Below, in pieces: positions 1 to 7,100 of a stretch of DNA of 15,608 nt (position 1 is the stretch's first letter; each line of letters opens with the position of its first letter). Location of the stretch: positions 1 to 15,608 of the forward strand of contig JAOZQW010000018.1 of the NCBI GenBank assembly GCA_029932015.1. The letters are read 5' to 3'. The translations under genes and the position numbers were made by a program. The notes under the pieces are model-generated. The model ran no database searches. It saw only the letters and a list, made by a program, of their open reading frames with translations, and was not told the DNA's origin. Origin of the DNA: Candidatus Fermentibacteraceae bacterium (GTDB taxonomy: Bacteria > Fermentibacterota > Fermentibacteria > Fermentibacterales > JCC-6).

Positions 1-1
1 C

Positions 2-589
2 TGGGGCAACCGGCGGGTCGCCAGGCTCGTCAGCAGATTATCAGGAGTACCCATCAAGGACGCTACATGCGGCTACCGGGTCTATGGCCCGAGAGCTCTT
101 GAGAGACTCTCCAGTTTCAGCAGGTTTACGTATACGCAGGAAGTGCTCATCGATCTGGCGGGAAAAGGACTCACTATTCTCGAAGTCCCGGTCAAAGTTC
201 TCGGAACAAGGCCGGTCGGCACATCGAGAATAGCAGGCAACCTCTGGCGCTATGCGGTTCTCTCTCTGGCGGCGATGTACTCTACTGCACACGACCACAG
301 ACCCTGGAAATACTACGGTATCCCTGCGGTCGTCCTCATGCTGCTCGGGCTTGGCGCGGATGGGTTCGTCTTTGTCAGATGGCTGTTCACGGGGAACGTC
401 ACACCATTCGCAGGTGTCGCCATCGCAGGCTTCTTCATGATGACTTTTGCGGTTCTGCTGGTTCTGTTCGCTTCACTTGCGGACACTGCATCTCACAACA
501 GGCATCTCATCGAGGAAGTCATCGCCCAGAACGTCCGCCGCAGCAGGATCTCAGCCGATAATAATGCTGATAAGACCTCTGAAAACTGA
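2..589 (+). CDS. GT2 family (DPM1/DolP-mannose synthase-like) glycosyltransferase with C-terminal membrane anchor, 5'-truncated
   Basis: The reading frame is open from the first full codon (base 2), so the gene begins left of the window; about 195 C-terminal residues are present. The segment DATCGYRVY matches the conserved D-x-T/S-C/S-G-F/Y-R-x-[YF] block of polyprenyl-phosphate sugar synthases. It is followed by a TQEVLIDLAGKG helix and an EVPVKV strand with RPVGTSRI, also typical of that family. After the catalytic part come two hydrophobic segments (YYGIPAVVLMLLGLG and the stretch around GFFMMTFAVLLVLF) that would anchor the enzyme in the inner membrane. A short charged tail ends at TGA. 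The family transfers a sugar from a nucleotide sugar to polyprenyl phosphate or a lipid acceptor; the sugar cannot be read from this fragment. A GTG at 143 is not the start, because conserved family sequence lies upstream of it. The gene converges on cysS. Confidence 0.85.
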   Translation, partial: WGNRRVARLVSRLSGVPIKDATCGYRVYGPRALERLSSFSRFTYTQEVLIDLAGKGLTILEVPVKVLGTRPVGTSRIAGNLWRYAVLSLAAMYSTAHDHRPWKYYGIPAVVLMLLGLGADGFVFVRWLFTGNVTPFAGVAIAGFFMMTFAVLLVLFASLADTASHNRHLIEEVIAQNVRRSRISADNNADKTSEN

Positions 590-641
590 CAGTTCAAGTT
601 CAAGCTCGATCCTGAATGAAGCACACACCTGAGATCGAAAG

Positions 642-2069
642 CTACTTCTTCCTGATCTCGCTCACGCCGCCGGGCAGGTCCTTGGCTATGAAACCCGTCT
701 CTTCGAGGCGGTCACGCATGTGGTCGGTCTGGTCGAAGAGCCTGTTCTGCCGGAGGTAGCCCCTGACCTCACCCAGGATCGAGCAGAGATCGTCGACCCC
801 GGCACCATCGCTTGCAGCAGAGAGCCTTATCCCGAGTATGTCCCCGGCCATAGTCTCGATGACATTGGCGAGGCAGGCTCGGTCGCCCGGAGTATCGCTG
901 CTGTCGAGAAGAGCATTGCCTGCCCTGACCAGGTCGAACACAGCGGCTATCGCTCCAGGTGTATTCAGGTCGTCGTTCATGGAAGCAGTGAAGACTGCCT
1001 CCGCTTCTGCTGCGATTGCAGCAGCCCCGGGTGAGATCTCTGACTCCTCTGCCGGGATGTCACCGAGCCTGCCCCGGAAGGAGGATAGTCTCTCGAGACC
1101 GCTCTTCGCGGAATCAAGTCCCTCGTCCGAAAAATCAAGCGGACTCCTGTAGTGGCTGCGCAGAACGTACAGGCGGACGACCATTGGGTCGAACCTGCTG
1201 AAGATATCCTTGAGGAGGGTGAAGTTGCCGAGGCTCTTCCCCATCTTACGGCCATCGACCGTGACCATATTGTTGTGCATCCAGAACCTTGCGAATCTTA
1301 CCCCTGTTGCTCCCTCGCTCTGGGCGATCTCCGACTCGTGATGGGGGAAGATGTTCTCCAGACCTCCGCCATGGATGTCGATGGTCTCGCCGAGATATCT
1401 CATCGCCATTGCAGAGCACTCCAGATGCCATCCGGGGTAGCCCCAGCCCCATGGTGAGTTCCATCTGAGGATATGATCCTCTCCCGCGGCCTTCCAGAGA
1501 GTGAAATCTTTCGGGTCCTTCTTGCCGGGGTCGACATCAACCCGGGAGCCGGAGATGAGCTGGTCCAGCTTTCTGCCAGAAAGCTGACCGTAGCGGGGGA
1601 AGCTGGCAACTGAAAAATAGACGAAACCGTCCACCTCGTAGGCGTGCCCTGCTTCAATGAGTCGCTTGATCAGCTCTATCTGCTCGGGGATGTGTCCTGA
1701 AGCCCTTGGCGAGATGTCGGGTCTCAGGAGGTTGAGAGCGTCCATATCCTCGAAGTAGGATCTGGTGTACCTCTCAACAAGCTCCATCGGCTCGACACGC
1801 TCCAGCCGGGCCTGCTTCTCGATCTTGTCCTCACCGGAGTCTGCATCATCGGTCAGGTGTCCCACATCGGTGATGTTCTGGACATACCTGACCCTGTATC
1901 CTAGATGCCCCAGATATCTTACCAGTACATCGAATGAGATATAGCTCTTTGCATGACCGAGGTGGCTGTGTCCATATACTGTCGGGCCGCAGACATAGAC
2001 ACCGGCGAATGGAGGATTGAGAGGTACGAATTCCTCATTTGTCCTGGTAAGGCTGTTGTAGAGCTCCAT
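642..2069 (-). CDS. cysS: Cysteinyl-tRNA synthetase
   Basis: This 475-residue class I aminoacyl-tRNA synthetase charges tRNA-Cys in the cytoplasm; E. coli CysRS has 461 residues. The HIGH motif is HLGH at residues 36-39, directly after the zinc-ligand cysteine C27 in YVCGPTVYGHSH. The other zinc ligands C218, H243 and E247 are spaced exactly as C209/H234/E238 in E. coli. The KMSKS loop reads KMGKS (275-279), a mild deviation in the third position. The C-terminal DALR-type helical region is present (about 345-440). The ATG start is preceded by GGAG with a 7-nt spacer, and trpS ends only 13 nt upstream, so this is the last gene of the long minus-strand run. Its cognate tRNA-Cys gene lies about 12 kb away in the same window. 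Confidence 0.97.
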   Translation of the reverse strand: MELYNSLTRTNEEFVPLNPPFAGVYVCGPTVYGHSHLGHAKSYISFDVLVRYLGHLGYRVRYVQNITDVGHLTDDADSGEDKIEKQARLERVEPMELVERYTRSYFEDMDALNLLRPDISPRASGHIPEQIELIKRLIEAGHAYEVDGFVYFSVASFPRYGQLSGRKLDQLISGSRVDVDPGKKDPKDFTLWKAAGEDHILRWNSPWGWGYPGWHLECSAMAMRYLGETIDIHGGGLENIFPHHESEIAQSEGATGVRFARFWMHNNMVTVDGRKMGKSLGNFTLLKDIFSRFDPMVVRLYVLRSHYRSPLDFSDEGLDSAKSGLERLSSFRGRLGDIPAEESEISPGAAAIAAEAEAVFTASMNDDLNTPGAIAAVFDLVRAGNALLDSSDTPGDRACLANVIETMAGDILGIRLSAASDGAGVDDLCSILGEVRGYLRQNRLFDQTDHMRDRLEETGFIAKDLPGGVSEIRKK

Positions 2070-2082
2070 TGCTGTTCTCCGT

Positions 2083-3072
2083 TCACCTCTGGAAGTAGGA
2101 GATGTGCATTGCTTCCCTGACCATTTCCATGGTCCTCTCCCCTTCCTGTCTGGCCGCTTCAGTACCGGTCCTGAGTATCTCCTCGACCATGCCCGGAGCC
2201 TCGAACTGGAGCCTGCGCTCCCTGATCGGGCCGAGAATCGTCTCTATCACCTCTATCATCCTCTTCTTGCAGGCTACGCAGCCGATAGTGCCCGCCCTGC
2301 AGCGCTCCTCGATATCACAGACTTCGGTCGGATTGAAAGCCTTCTGGTATGAGAAGATGGTACATATCTCCGGATGCCCCAGATCATCCTTCCTGATCCG
2401 GGCAGGGTCGGTGACTGCGGACATGAGCTTCTTCCGTACTTCCTCGGAGGTATCGCTCAGGTAGATGCAGTTGCCGAGAGACTTGGACATTTTTGCCTGG
2501 CCGTCCAGACCGATGAGCCTTGCGGTTTCAGACATGAGACCTTCAGGTTCAGGGAAGACCTCACCATAGAGCTCGTTGAATCTCCTGGCCACGAATCTCG
2601 ATACTTCGACAACCGGCATCTGGTCTTCCCCCACCGGGACCAGGTCCGCTCTGCAGAAGAGAATATCCGCGGCCTGGCTCACGGGATAACCGAGGAATCC
2701 GTAGGTCATGTTGTCCTCGAACCCATGCTGTCCCGCTTCGGTCTTGATGGTCGGGTTATGCCTCAGTCTGTTCACGGTGACGAACATCGAAAATATGACA
2801 GTCAGCTCGGCGATCTGTGGGACCATGCTCTGAATGAAGATACTGACCTTCCCGGGATCGAGCCCGACGGAGAGGTTGTCCAGAGTGACCCTTCGCACAT
2901 CCTCGGGCAGATGCTCAGGATGAGCGAAGTTGGTTGACAGGGTCTGCACATCGGCCACGATTATGAAGGTTTCGTATTCACTCTGGAGCCTTGCCCTGTT
3001 CATCAGCGAGCCTACATAGTGTCCAAGGTGCAGAGGACCCGTAGGTCTGTCTCCGGTCAGTATCCTCTTCAT
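2083..3072 (-). CDS. trpS: Tryptophanyl-tRNA synthetase with a putative 4Fe-4S cysteine motif
   Basis: This 329-residue class Ic synthetase charges tRNA-Trp. It starts MKRILTGDRPTGPLHLGH, with the HIGH motif as HLGH (15-18), and has a canonical KMSKS at 194-198 in GQAKMSKSLGN. The frame stays open 40 codons further upstream, but those residues are not family-like. The ATG at 3072 is preceded by GGAGG and GGGAG, so it is the start chosen. Residues 237-268 contain C237, C258, C265 and C268, that is C-x20-C-x6-C-x2-C with an additional C252. This closely resembles the 4Fe-4S motif described for Thermotoga maritima TrpRS (C-x22-C-x6-C-x2-C), so a bound cluster near the anticodon-binding region is likely by homology. 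The gene lies 19 nt downstream of the AmgK-like gene and 13 nt upstream of cysS. Confidence 0.97.
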   Translation of the reverse strand: MKRILTGDRPTGPLHLGHYVGSLMNRARLQSEYETFIIVADVQTLSTNFAHPEHLPEDVRRVTLDNLSVGLDPGKVSIFIQSMVPQIAELTVIFSMFVTVNRLRHNPTIKTEAGQHGFEDNMTYGFLGYPVSQAADILFCRADLVPVGEDQMPVVEVSRFVARRFNELYGEVFPEPEGLMSETARLIGLDGQAKMSKSLGNCIYLSDTSEEVRKKLMSAVTDPARIRKDDLGHPEICTIFSYQKAFNPTEVCDIEERCRAGTIGCVACKKRMIEVIETILGPIRERRLQFEAPGMVEEILRTGTEAARQEGERTMEMVREAMHISYFQR

Positions 3073-3091
3073 GACTCCCTTTCCTCCCGGT

Positions 3092-4099
3092 TCAATCCTG
3101 TCGGTCAGCGACCTGGGGAGTGTCCGAGTCCCTGAAGTCCCTGAGATCGATCTGCCCTGCATTCTCGTCGAGAATACGGTAGACCTCATCAACGAGCCCC
3201 CTTAGCTGGGGACACAGCTCAGCATAACCATCCAGGTACCTGAAGGTTCTCGGAAGGTGGCTTAGATATTTCCGATCACCGGTAGCCCTGAAATGGTGTG
3301 CAAGGGAACCGGCTGCCTTGATGCTCCTCTGACATGCGCTCATTGCTACCCTGAAGATGTTAGAATCACCCCTCGAGACGATGAACCGCCTGGCCTTTTC
3401 CTCCCAGGCAGGACCGATATCCCGATAGCTGTCCCTGAGCAGACTGACCAGATCGTATTCAGCAGGTCCCAGCCGCGCATCCTGCCAGTCAACCATCAGG
3501 AGCTGCCCATCCCTGACCATTATGTTGGCACTATGGTAATCGCGGTGAGTGAAAACACCGGTGCCATCCAGCATACCGCAGAGCTCTCTCATCTTCTCCT
3601 GCAGATGGAGCAGATCCTCCGTGTGTACTTCAAGCAGTGTGAAGAAGAGACATTCAAGTGTCTGGTCAAGCTCGGCCATATAGAAAGCAGGTGTAAAGCT
3701 CCTCTTGCCTGCTACAGATCCGGCACAGACCTCCTGATCCAGTTCCCTCTGCATCCTGTTGAGCAGGGAGAGAGCGCCTTCGAGAAGGACCGGGTACACT
3801 TCTTCATCAGTGTCCAGCAGCCTCGTATCACCGAGGTCATCCTGAAGAGCCCAGCCGTTATCAGGCTCGAAGGCAATGATAGATGGTACAGGAAAATCCC
3901 TGTCCAAAAGCAAGTTATGAATATCCAGCCAGGGCCAGAGCGGAGTTCTGCCGCTATCCATCAGTACGAATGTCTCCCGACTGGAAAAGACTCTCCAGAA
4001 CAGCCGGCCTGATACGGCTCCGGGAAGTCTTTCAACAACGACGTTGCTGCCCAGCACACTCCTCAGCCAATCTTCTAGCTCCGGGGTCATCCTCTTCAA
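3092..4099 (-). CDS. amgK: AmgK-like sugar kinase (aminoglycoside phosphotransferase fold), probable N-acetylmuramate/GlcNAc anomeric kinase
   Basis: This protein of 335 residues has the APH/choline-kinase fold. The catalytic loop is HRDYHSANIMV (185-195), with catalytic D187 and metal ligand N192. The next metal-binding block is VDWQDARLGP (203-212), followed by YDLVSLLRD. The HRDYH...DxQDA...YDLVSLLRD combination is much closer to AmgK (anomeric MurNAc/GlcNAc 1-kinase of the peptidoglycan recycling shunt) than to antibiotic kinases. The preceding gene encodes a MurU-like nucleotidyltransferase, the natural partner that would convert MurNAc-1-P to UDP-MurNAc. The start is TTG at 4099: GGGAG lies 6 nt before it, whereas the in-frame ATG at 4090 has only a poorly spaced AGG. 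The gap to the upstream stop is 12 nt. Substrate identity is inferred; a role with another sugar 1-phosphate remains possible. Confidence 0.85.
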   Translation of the reverse strand: MKRMTPELEDWLRSVLGSNVVVERLPGAVSGRLFWRVFSSRETFVLMDSGRTPLWPWLDIHNLLLDRDFPVPSIIAFEPDNGWALQDDLGDTRLLDTDEEVYPVLLEGALSLLNRMQRELDQEVCAGSVAGKRSFTPAFYMAELDQTLECLFFTLLEVHTEDLLHLQEKMRELCGMLDGTGVFTHRDYHSANIMVRDGQLLMVDWQDARLGPAEYDLVSLLRDSYRDIGPAWEEKARRFIVSRGDSNIFRVAMSACQRSIKAAGSLAHHFRATGDRKYLSHLPRTFRYLDGYAELCPQLRGLVDEVYRILDENAGQIDLRDFRDSDTPQVADRQD

Positions 4100-4111
4100 C
4101 TGCAGCTCCCA

Positions 4112-4978
4112 TCATCGCCGCGTGCAGAACCACGGCACCAGGCTTTCAATAAGTTCTCCGGATTCAAGAGAAGATCCCTGAAGCATAACACTATCGGTGA
4201 CAGAGGTCCCTCCCGCCAGTATGCATCCCCTGCCTATGTAGTTCCGGCCCTCCAGACGGACTCCGGCCGCAAGACAGGCACCGGGATGAATGTAGCTTTC
4301 CCCCCTGAGAATATTCGAACGAAGCATACCAATATCACCCATATCAAGCCAGTCTCCGGAACCCATGAAGGAAGAGGTCTTCCCCCCCTGCTCAAGGATC
4401 TCTCTGGTCAGTTCCGAGAAGAGTCCCCCGCAACACTGAATTCGAGCAGATACTGATGACACCTTCGGCTCGATAACCGAGATCCCCCAATAGTGAAGTG
4501 GAATGGAACCTCCAGTTCCAAAGCCACCATTCTCATCAAGAGACAGGGGCGCGTAATCACCCGAGTTCGGCATTCTCCCGACAAGTACAGTCCAGTCAGC
4601 TCCAGCCGATCTGTGAGCTTCCAGCAAGCCACTTGCGTCGAACTCATCCATCACCATGTCTGTATTCACGATCATCCATGTACCATTTGACATCAGATGA
4701 GCATTTCTGGCCAGAGTTGCAGAGGCGCCGAGTGGTCTCTCCTCGAAGCAGAGAGTCGGCTCACGATCCGGAAAGACACGCCTGAGTGCCTCGGCAAGGA
4801 GTTCTGGACATCTGGATGCGTTTATGGCGATCTTCTGAGGATGGAGTTCCGCTAACTGACCTGCAAGTCTTCCGAGAACAGTATTGTCACCAAAGGGCAG
4901 CAGTGCCTTGGGACGGACGAGAGAAAGGGGCTCCATCCTCGTGCCGAATCCGGCTGCGAGGAAAAGAACCCCATCCAG
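4112..4978 (-). CDS. MurU-like sugar-1-phosphate nucleotidyltransferase with C-terminal hexapeptide-like tail, apparent CTG start
   Basis: This protein of the NTP_transferase family transfers a nucleotide onto a sugar 1-phosphate. The first ATG in frame (4936) would cut off half of the catalytic signature. Reading upstream gives DGVLFLAAGFGTR followed by MEPLSLVRPKALLPFG, which is the complete LAAGxGTRM...PKxLLP motif. The only standard or near-standard start in that extension before an in-frame TGA is CTG at 4978, giving 288 residues with LAAGFGTRM at 7-15 and the key lysine K24. Metal-binding NTD lies at about 105-107. Roughly the last 60 residues (GACLAAGVRLEGRNYIGRG and on) look like left-handed beta-helix turns, which short MurU proteins lack and GDP-mannose or glucose pyrophosphorylase-like enzymes have. 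Pairing with the AmgK-like kinase just downstream suggests MurNAc-1-P uridylylation. The preceding gene ends 16 nt upstream. Confidence 0.82.
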   Translation of the reverse strand: MDGVLFLAAGFGTRMEPLSLVRPKALLPFGDNTVLGRLAGQLAELHPQKIAINASRCPELLAEALRRVFPDREPTLCFEERPLGASATLARNAHLMSNGTWMIVNTDMVMDEFDASGLLEAHRSAGADWTVLVGRMPNSGDYAPLSLDENGGFGTGGSIPLHYWGISVIEPKVSSVSARIQCCGGLFSELTREILEQGGKTSSFMGSGDWLDMGDIGMLRSNILRGESYIHPGACLAAGVRLEGRNYIGRGCILAGGTSVTDSVMLQGSSLESGELIESLVPWFCTRR

Positions 4979-4994
4979 TCCTTCGCTCGACCGC

Positions 4995-5195
4995 CTAGCC
5001 GTAGACTTCTTTCCGGTTGCAGTCGCAGAGCTTCATCCTGCGTCGCTGAGGACGCCAGGTGCCCTCATCATTGTATACGGCAGCGTAAATCACTACGGCA
5101 ACACGATCCTTGCCGCAGACGGGGCACTCCTCCTTGTGCGTCTTCCTGGCCTCATGAGCCAGCTTCGCAACGAAGGTGCGTTCCTTTTTAGGCAT
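4995..5195 (-). CDS. Small zinc-ribbon-like protein of unknown function
   Basis: This basic, cytoplasmic 66-residue protein carries CPVC (C24, C27) and a later CDC pair (C57, C59), a spacing that could bind one zinc ion. Between them are a hydrophobic strand (RVAVVIYAAVY) and an arginine-rich stretch (RPQRRRMK), which together suggest a nucleic-acid-binding or ribosome-associated zinc ribbon. I do not recognise a named family. It begins inside the end of the GH57 gene (ATGCCTAA, 8-nt overlap) and ends 16 nt before the nucleotidyltransferase start, so it is translated as part of the same mRNA. The ATG has a GAGAGG sequence about 9 nt upstream. The close coupling and clean cysteine pattern make it a real gene rather than a chance frame. 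Confidence 0.8.
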   Translation of the reverse strand: MPKKERTFVAKLAHEARKTHKEECPVCGKDRVAVVIYAAVYNDEGTWRPQRRRMKLCDCNRKEVYG

Positions 5196-6333
5196 TCTCC
5201 ATATCCTCTCCGGTTATCACCGGTATACTGCAGGCTCCGGTCATGATCTTGTCCATCATCTCCCTGTCGCCTGTCTCGGCGAGAACCGCCAGTGCTGTTT
5301 CCAGAATCAGCGTCAGTCCTCGGCGAACCTGTACGGCGCTGAAGCGCCCTTTGTCCGCCCACCAGAACGGGCACGAGTATAACATCTTGTCCGCCAATGG
5401 CGCAACCCTCTCCCATCCGCATTCCCGCGAAGCATCTGCAACCATCGATAGAGTCCTCCTCAGCTCCGTATGGATAACATTGTCGGGGTCATCCCAGAGG
5501 GGCCATGGCTTCCCTTGGTCCAGGTCTGCCTCCATCGTCGACCAGCTCCCTGCCGGAACTCTGGATTCAAGAGGTGGGAAGAGCTCAGGAAGACGGCCGG
5601 GAACCACTATCTCAGCGTACTCGCTCTCCATGAGCGCATCGAGGAAGGGTTCCAGAAAAGTCTCGATCATTCCTTTTCTGTGGTGACCGTATGTCTCGAC
5701 ATCCATGGCTATCAGGATATAGGAGTCCCCCTCTCCGGCCCAGGAGTCCATCCCCGCAACGATCTCACTCACTGTCTCTCTTCCATCAACTCCATGAAAG
5801 GAGATGCGGTTGCTCCAGAAATTACTCCTGAGCAAAATGGAGAGGTTGCCCATTCTCGGTACTGAATCGCAGGGCACATCCCTACCGGTCCAGCTCCAGG
5901 GAAGGTCATCAGTAACGGTCCAGGTGTATCCCAGGGAGGATAGAAGAGGGGCCAGGGAGGGAGCCCATGCCATCTCGGGAGGGAATACTCCGGTCGGGAC
6001 ATAGCCCGCTCCGAGCAGAGCAGAATTACCTTGCCTATTGAGGTCGAGCTGCCTTCTCACATCGTCGGAGCTGATCAGGGGGAATATCGGATGGTAGGCG
6101 CCTGAATCGGTGAACTCCACCCCCTCCGCACTCCGCAGGTTTTCCAGCGAATCTGAACCCGTTGCCTGGAGCTGTTCGGTAAGCGAAAAATTGATGTTCA
6201 CCCCGACTGGGACACCCATCCGTGCGAGGAGTCTCGAAACAGGCCGGTAGCATTCAGCATCGATCGAACGCACAAGCGAAATATCCTGAGTCGGCGGCTG
6301 ATACCAGTGCAGAAGAAGACTTATGTATTTCAT
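5188..6333 (-). CDS. Glycoside hydrolase family 57 protein
   Basis: This 381-residue protein has the GH57 (beta/alpha)7 catalytic signatures in order. LLHWYQPP at the N terminus (H9, Q12, P13) is conserved region 1. VFPPEMAW (E120) carries the predicted catalytic nucleophile. MDVETYGHH (D211 acid/base, H217, H218) is conserved region 4. GH57 enzymes act on alpha-glucans (amylopullulanase, 4-alpha-glucanotransferase, branching enzyme, alpha-galactosidase). No signal peptide is present, so it is probably cytoplasmic. At 381 residues it is shorter than characterised amylases or branching enzymes (often 500 or more), with only a short helical C-terminal region, so the exact activity cannot be assigned. 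Its ATG overlaps the end of the DUF62 gene (ATGA), with GGAG 8 nt upstream. Confidence 0.88.
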   Translation of the reverse strand: MKYISLLLHWYQPPTQDISLVRSIDAECYRPVSRLLARMGVPVGVNINFSLTEQLQATGSDSLENLRSAEGVEFTDSGAYHPIFPLISSDDVRRQLDLNRQGNSALLGAGYVPTGVFPPEMAWAPSLAPLLSSLGYTWTVTDDLPWSWTGRDVPCDSVPRMGNLSILLRSNFWSNRISFHGVDGRETVSEIVAGMDSWAGEGDSYILIAMDVETYGHHRKGMIETFLEPFLDALMESEYAEIVVPGRLPELFPPLESRVPAGSWSTMEADLDQGKPWPLWDDPDNVIHTELRRTLSMVADASRECGWERVAPLADKMLYSCPFWWADKGRFSAVQVRRGLTLILETALAVLAETGDREMMDKIMTGACSIPVITGEDMENA

Positions 6334-7100
6334 TCAACCATCTCCAGCATGAACCTCTCACCCGGAACGATGCCCAGGACTGCGGCGGCAGAGGAACCGT
6401 CCAAAGCGATCTCCATAAGTCCCTGACTTCCTCTCAGTAGAAGGTATCCAGTGCAACCGCTGTAGGTACGGACCCGTGTCAGGGGAGTCCTTCTCCCACC
6501 CTCGCGGACGAGAGATGCATGATCACCGTCATCGAGAGTATCCGCAGGCAGCCACAGGATGATATTTCCGAAACGGTCAACATGTGCTGCGGAGACCATG
6601 ATGCCGTCCTTAACCTTCATGGCGCTCTCTATACCGATGCCCGAGAGGGAATCAAGACTCAGTTCATCCAGTGAGTTCAGCCAGCCGGGGTCACAAATGA
6701 GCCTGGCGGCAGCGGGAGCGAACACATCCCTCCCGTGGAAGGTGCTGCTCGCGTCTGGGCCGGCGGCCGGGAGTTCCCATGCACATTCCAGATCCAGCAA
6801 TCCAAAGAGACCATTGTCCGGCCCGATGTAAAGAACATCTCCGGCTCGGACAGCTACCGCTCGCCTGTCAGACCCGACACCGGGGTCAACAACAGCGAGC
6901 ACAACCGAACCAGAGGGCAGGAAGCGGCAGCTGGCCCAGAGATGATAGGCACCTTCTGGAATAGCTCCCGGGCTCACCTCATGCGTAAGGTCGACAAGCG
7001 TGGTTCCGGTGGGAGTTCCGGAGAGGAGAATGGCCTTCATCTGCGCAACATAAGTATCGATAATACCGAAGTCGGTCAGAAGATATATGGAATCGCTCAT
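6330..7100 (-). CDS. SAM hydroxide adenosyltransferase (DUF62 family)
   Basis: This 256-residue protein has all landmarks of the DUF62/fluorinase-chlorinase superfamily: LLTDFG with D15 and YVAQMK at the N terminus, DPGVGSDRR (72-80), GPDNGL (93-98), FHGRDVFAPAA (121-131) and DRFGN in the C-terminal domain. Members of the hydrolase branch convert S-adenosylmethionine plus water to adenosine and L-methionine. The Asp-Arg-His triad reported for that branch is visible here as D72, R79 and H122, which argues against a halogenase. The enzyme is cytoplasmic and normally trimeric. The gene overlaps both neighbours by 4 nt (ATGA with the phosphatase stop upstream, ATGA with the GH57 start downstream), so its expression follows the signalling genes. 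Why it sits between a phosphatase and a glucan enzyme is not clear. Confidence 0.92.
   Translation of the reverse strand: MSDSIYLLTDFGIIDTYVAQMKAILLSGTPTGTTLVDLTHEVSPGAIPEGAYHLWASCRFLPSGSVVLAVVDPGVGSDRRAVAVRAGDVLYIGPDNGLFGLLDLECAWELPAAGPDASSTFHGRDVFAPAAARLICDPGWLNSLDELSLDSLSGIGIESAMKVKDGIMVSAAHVDRFGNIILWLPADTLDDGDHASLVREGGRRTPLTRVRTYSGCTGYLLLRGSQGLMEIALDGSSAAAVLGIVPGERFMLEMVE

Noticed and set aside
603..643. Possible bidirectional terminator between the convergent genes
   Set aside because: The stem is about 9 bp with a 2-nt bulge and a loop of about 20 nt, and there is no T-run; too weak to call.
2374..2937. 187-residue plus-strand open frame
   Set aside because: Antisense to trpS, which has intact HIGH and KMSKS motifs.
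3073..3192. 40-residue N-terminal extension of TrpRS
   Set aside because: It overlaps the end of the AmgK-like gene, is not family-like, and the ATG at 3072 has a good ribosome binding site.
3293..4012. 239-residue plus-strand open frame
   Set aside because: It is fully antisense to the AmgK-like gene, has no family-like motif and no ribosome binding site that stands out; it is a shadow frame.
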